Source: Candidatus Hydrogenedentota bacterium
GTDB lineage: Bacteria > Hydrogenedentota > Hydrogenedentia > Hydrogenedentales > SLHB01
NCBI GenBank assembly: GCA_016215105.1
Contig: JACRLJ010000073.1
Span: 61,876 to 106,500, forward strand
Reading direction: 5' to 3'
DNA: 44,625 nucleotides
Below, piece after piece: positions 43,201 to 44,625 of this stretch (position 1 is the stretch's first letter; the number at the start of each line of letters is the position of its first letter). The notes beneath the pieces are model-generated. The model worked only from the letters and a program-made list of their open reading frames with translations, searched no databases and was not told where the DNA came from. The position numbers and the translations under genes are program-made.

Positions 43201-44452
43201 TGTCGAGGGTGTCTACGAAGCAGAGCCCTTCAAAGGATTCGTATTCGCCGGTGATCTCGAAGTGGGCGTGTTCGATGTTGAGGGCGGCGATATAGTAGGG
43301 CAGGAGCATGACTTCGTTGGCGAAGAGTTGTTCGCGGTACATGCGCTTGACGTCGCGCTTAGGAATACGGCGGAGGATGTTGACGATAAAGTTTCCGGTG
43401 CCCGTGCAGGGGTCGAGGATATTGACGTCTTTGCTGCCGAGGGTTTTGCCGAACTCCTTTTCGAGGACTTCGGCGACGCTGGCGCACATGAAATCCACAA
43501 TGGGTTGCGGGGTGTAGACGATGCCGTGGGTGTCGGCCAGCTTGACGGAATAACCTTGGAAGAACCGTTCGTAGACCGTATTGAGGAAGTGCTGCTTCTC
43601 AGAGAAATCGGCGAGGCCGCGCGCGGCGTCCTCGATGGCGACGTAGAAGCGGTCGAGGGACTTGAGGAATTCGCGGCGGTTGAAGCTCTTGCTGACCAGG
43701 GCGGAAATGACCTTTTCGACTTCGGCGGCAATGACGTTGCGGGAAGTGAATTCCTCATTGTCGAAGATAGTGCGGATGAGGCGTTCCGTGAGCAGGTGCT
43801 GGACGAGCATTTCGTCCACGGCGGCGCGGCTAATGTTGGGGTTCAAGGAGTGCTGGCAGAGACGGAAGAAATCAGCAAATGCGGCTTGAAACTTGGCGTT
43901 GCTCTTATGGGCTTCCTCGATCTTCAGGGTCAAGCCTTTCGCCAGGTCGGGCACCCGTTCGCGAAACTCCTCGACGGCCGTCTCGAATTTGTCTATGTCG
44001 GGTTCGGTGTGGCCGAAGAACCGGTTGAGCAGGTCGGCGAGTTCCTGCGGCTGGCCGAGGTTCACCCTCAGGACTTCTTCGCCATCCTGGTACAGGACGC
44101 CCTGGCGTGTGTCTTCAAAGATGATGTTCGTGGTGGGATAGCCGCGGGCCAACTTCTTCGCGATTTCCGCGTCCAGGTCGTCTTTGGTGTCTTTTGCCTC
44201 CCAATATCCGCGCGGCAAGAAGTTTACGTCGCGGATCGTGGCGTCAGGGATAACGCGGTTTCCCGCGTGTTTACCGCCCAACTCCGTGAGCACGTCCCAG
44301 TTGCGCGCTTTGGCTAGATCAAATAGGAGCGTCTGAAAAGCCGGACGCGTGGCGGATTCGTGTTCGACGCCTTGCGCGTGAATACGGCCCAAGGTTTCGT
44401 AATAGCGCTTGATGGTGCGGTGGGCCGGTTTGATGGAGGTTATGTTTGACAT
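40223..44452 (-). CDS. Type ISP-like restriction-modification protein with embedded RAYT
   Basis: The 1409-residue product has AGGGG just before its ATG. Residues 1-110 look like a PD-(D/E)XK nuclease (P-D70-A-T ... G-Y-W-E85-A-K87). A helical spacer follows, then an N6-adenine methyltransferase with D347-P-C-T-G-T-G-N-F (SAM motif I) and G-N451-P-P-Y454-N (catalytic motif). The C-terminal part (about 1000-1409) begins I-T-P-D-P-R-H-T-W-L and resembles the specificity domain of type ISP enzymes. No helicase motifs are present, unlike LlaGI. Between them, about residues 618-1000, is a foreign block: a RAYT domain (M-P-N-H758-I-H760-L-L-F; catalytic Y802 in R-E-S-Y-D-H) flanked by translated REP repeats (R-S-A-A-V-P-A-A-S type). 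Without it the protein would be about 1026 residues, a normal size. Whether the host enzyme still works is unknown. Confidence 0.85.
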   Translation of the reverse strand: MSNITSIKPAHRTIKRYYETLGRIHAQGVEHESATRPAFQTLLFDLAKARNWDVLTELGGKHAGNRVIPDATIRDVNFLPRGYWEAKDTKDDLDAEIAKKLARGYPTTNIIFEDTRQGVLYQDGEEVLRVNLGQPQELADLLNRFFGHTEPDIDKFETAVEEFRERVPDLAKGLTLKIEEAHKSNAKFQAAFADFFRLCQHSLNPNISRAAVDEMLVQHLLTERLIRTIFDNEEFTSRNVIAAEVEKVISALVSKSFNRREFLKSLDRFYVAIEDAARGLADFSEKQHFLNTVYERFFQGYSVKLADTHGIVYTPQPIVDFMCASVAEVLEKEFGKTLGSKDVNILDPCTGTGNFIVNILRRIPKRDVKRMYREQLFANEVMLLPYYIAALNIEHAHFEITGEYESFEGLCFVDTLDMAEHAQAEFGFMTQENTARVQRQKTTPITVIIGNPPYNVGQLNENDNNKNRKYPVIDKRISQTYTHDSAATNKNALSDAYVKFFRWAVDRLEGRDGIVCYVSNNSFVDQLAFDGVRKHLAQDFTTIYHVDLHGNVRKNPKISGTSHNVFGIQVGVGITVAIRNHASTVPRRHIFYHRVPEMWRKEEKLAWLQDRKSVGGLNVPKNSPRSAAVPAASSPIAGEDAGATNFRVSSKASPPNSPTGVTLRTRGYLPHVEAPGGIYFITARLADSLPASVLAELKAKREEDPTFDESDRIQQYLDAGSGACLLKDTVVATMVRDALHFFDGDRYRLLAWCIMPNHIHLLFSAHPHHKLEDIMHSLKSYTAHKANALLKRKGAFWQRESYDHLVRDPEEYSALMNYIIGNPDAAGLRDWPWTGYEGQDGQGAPHFYEAAFPETAPAPRTAASTTPRSAAVPAATPSPTAPPQTPSAPSSAAVPAASPSPKAPPPTPTPTRSAAVSAASSPKAGEDATNSTTDALNRSTAVSAASPSPKAPLRSTAVSAASPGPKTPPRSAAVSAASPPQAGEDAGATIPTTSESGSKFTVHSWRPITPDPRHTWLIPENADAFQTFVPIGSKDAKSDEEQDVECIFKLFSGGVKTNRDDVVYDFNRDALITRVKQFIDDYNAEVDRWKRATGLKNVDEFVRYDKVDWSATLKHALTHGTYADFDVSRLRTALYRPYVSKSLYFDSLMNERRYLMSEISPTKKCEGENQLLWLKVGSEWPMFALAAQEVVDLLPQGGSQCFPFYVYDEDGSNRRENVTDWALKQFRAQYTDKKITKWDIFYYVYGLLHHPGYRTKYADNLKRELPRIPFAPDFWAFSKAGKELAHGHLDYEQIEPFELTYVETKGVPLSYRVEDRMRLSKDKASLTVNKSLILSGIPPKCFDYRLGNRSALEWVIDQYQVKKDARTGIVSDPNRAGDPEYIVRLVGQVIRVSLDTVRIVNGLPTDFGG
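41487..41850. repeat. REP-unit cluster inside the restriction gene (RAYT 3' side)
   Basis: Six half-units built on GCCGCCGAGACGGCGGCGCTA (shown here one base short at the end; the last base is C) start at 41521, 41569, 41617, 41695, 41761 and 41827 with small changes. The first three are exactly 48 bp apart. Two are completed to full inverted units: 41487-41544 (58 bp, GTAG at one foot and CTAC at the other) and 41667-41718 (52 bp, 6 bp shorter). Length changes are multiples of three, and all units are read in one frame without a stop. Confidence 0.85.
41930..42470 (-). mobile_element. Embedded REP-associated tyrosine transposase (RAYT) domain
   Basis: Within the restriction gene the block starting R-G-Y-L-P-H-V-E-A-P-G-G-I-Y-F-I-T-A-R-L is the usual Y1_Tnp/RAYT opening. 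It continues to the metal-binding H758-x-H760 and the nucleophile Tyr802, and ends R-D-W-P-W-T-G-Y-E-G. In this family the tyrosine cuts single-stranded REP hairpins headed by GTAG. The usual first Met before T-L-R-T-R-G is replaced by a GTA codon (Val), so no separate start is visible and it would be made only as part of the fusion. Confidence 0.85.
42522..42579. repeat. REP unit inside the restriction gene (RAYT 5' side)
   Basis: A single 58-bp inverted unit: GTAGCGCCGGCGTCTTCGCC at 42522 and GCCGGGACGGCGGCGCTAC ending at 42579. The length and layout equal the unit at 41487-41544, so the RAYT domain is bracketed by two like-oriented units. In the encoded protein it reads R-S-A-A-V-P-A-A-S-S-P-I-A-G-E-D-A-G-A-T. 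Confidence 0.85.
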
Positions 44453-44570
44453 TTTACCCCTGCGGTCTCCGAACAGCCAAAAACAGCGAGGGCATCGTAC
44501 CGAGGCGAGGCAGGTGAACGCAAGCGCACTTGCCGGAGCCGATGGCGCGTCTAGTCTTTCTCTAGATCCC

Positions 44571-44625
44571 CTAGTAAGACCTTCGCTCGTCGGACGTAGC
44601 GACTGAACTTTGCCGGCTGGAAGCC
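44571..44625. repeat. GTAG-type repeat, copy right of the restriction gene (cut by window end)
   Basis: AAGACCTTCGCTCGTCGGAC, GTAGCG and TTTGCCGGCTGGAAGCC follow each other in the same order as at 39567-39638. The window ends inside the CCGGCTGGAAGCCGG stem. The two copies are in direct orientation around the restriction gene. Confidence 0.65.

Noticed and set aside
42710-44317. 535-codon plus-strand open frame
   Set aside because: It is the antisense of the restriction-modification gene. Its V/G/D-rich product has no motif and mirrors the host gene's codon bias.
1-44625. tRNA, rRNA or other standard RNA genes
   Set aside because: I looked through the intergenic regions for cloverleaf-like or rRNA text and found none.

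Overview
The window comes from a diderm (Gram-negative-type) bacterium. It encodes ExbB/ExbD-type energisers, several predicted lipoproteins, a Wza-like export protein with a Wzc-like partner, and a MacAB-TolC-type pump. A prepilin-like protein whose C-terminus has the short G/H-rich motif of DUF1559-type proteins, a corrinoid protein beside a uroporphyrinogen-decarboxylase-family protein, and abundant small intergenic repeats resemble what is known from Planctomycetes/Lentisphaerae/Hydrogenedentes-like environmental genomes. This assignment is an inference; no rRNA or tRNA was found to test it.

Layout. (1) 1-7250 looks like an accessory island with visibly lower GC than the rest. It holds a sparse region with one convincing promoter, a lipoprotein next to a metzincin-type protease, then a run of cell-wall-related genes: a peptidoglycan-binding/lytic enzyme, a stand-alone GT51-like protein, a nuclease-like plus LysM protein, and a 5'-truncated peptidoglycan-binding remnant at the right edge. 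(2) 7450-12566 is housekeeping-like: exbB-exbD-exbD, a dnaK with a striking internal deletion, an Rrf2 regulator and an ankyrin lipoprotein. (3) 12612-14878 holds two overlapping GT4 glycosyltransferases. (4) 15150-19569 encodes a corrinoid protein, a UroD-family protein and a hybrid histidine kinase. (5) 19834-29486 is mainly surface-polysaccharide functions: SGNH hydrolase, DUF1972-type glycosyltransferase, methyltransferase, epimerase, nucleotidyltransferase, a secreted protein of unknown function, Wza-like exporter and Wzc-like co-polymerase. (6) 29528-33458 holds a CPBP protease, a prepilin-like protein and a YgiQ-type radical SAM protein. (7) 33730-39306 is a TetR-controlled MacA/MacB/TolC-type efflux operon with a clear promoter-operator. 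(8) 39307-44625 holds repeats and a single 1409-codon restriction-modification gene on the minus strand.

The most unusual object is that last gene (40223-44452). A nuclease-methyltransferase-specificity protein of type ISP-like architecture carries, in frame at the methyltransferase/specificity junction, a complete-looking REP-associated tyrosine transposase (RAYT) domain flanked by GTAG-headed palindromic REP units that are themselves translated. Related GTAG-headed elements occur elsewhere in the window. The second notable object is DnaK: about 45 residues of the ATPase domain, corresponding to E. coli A58-W102 and including the catalytic Lys70, are cleanly missing in frame.
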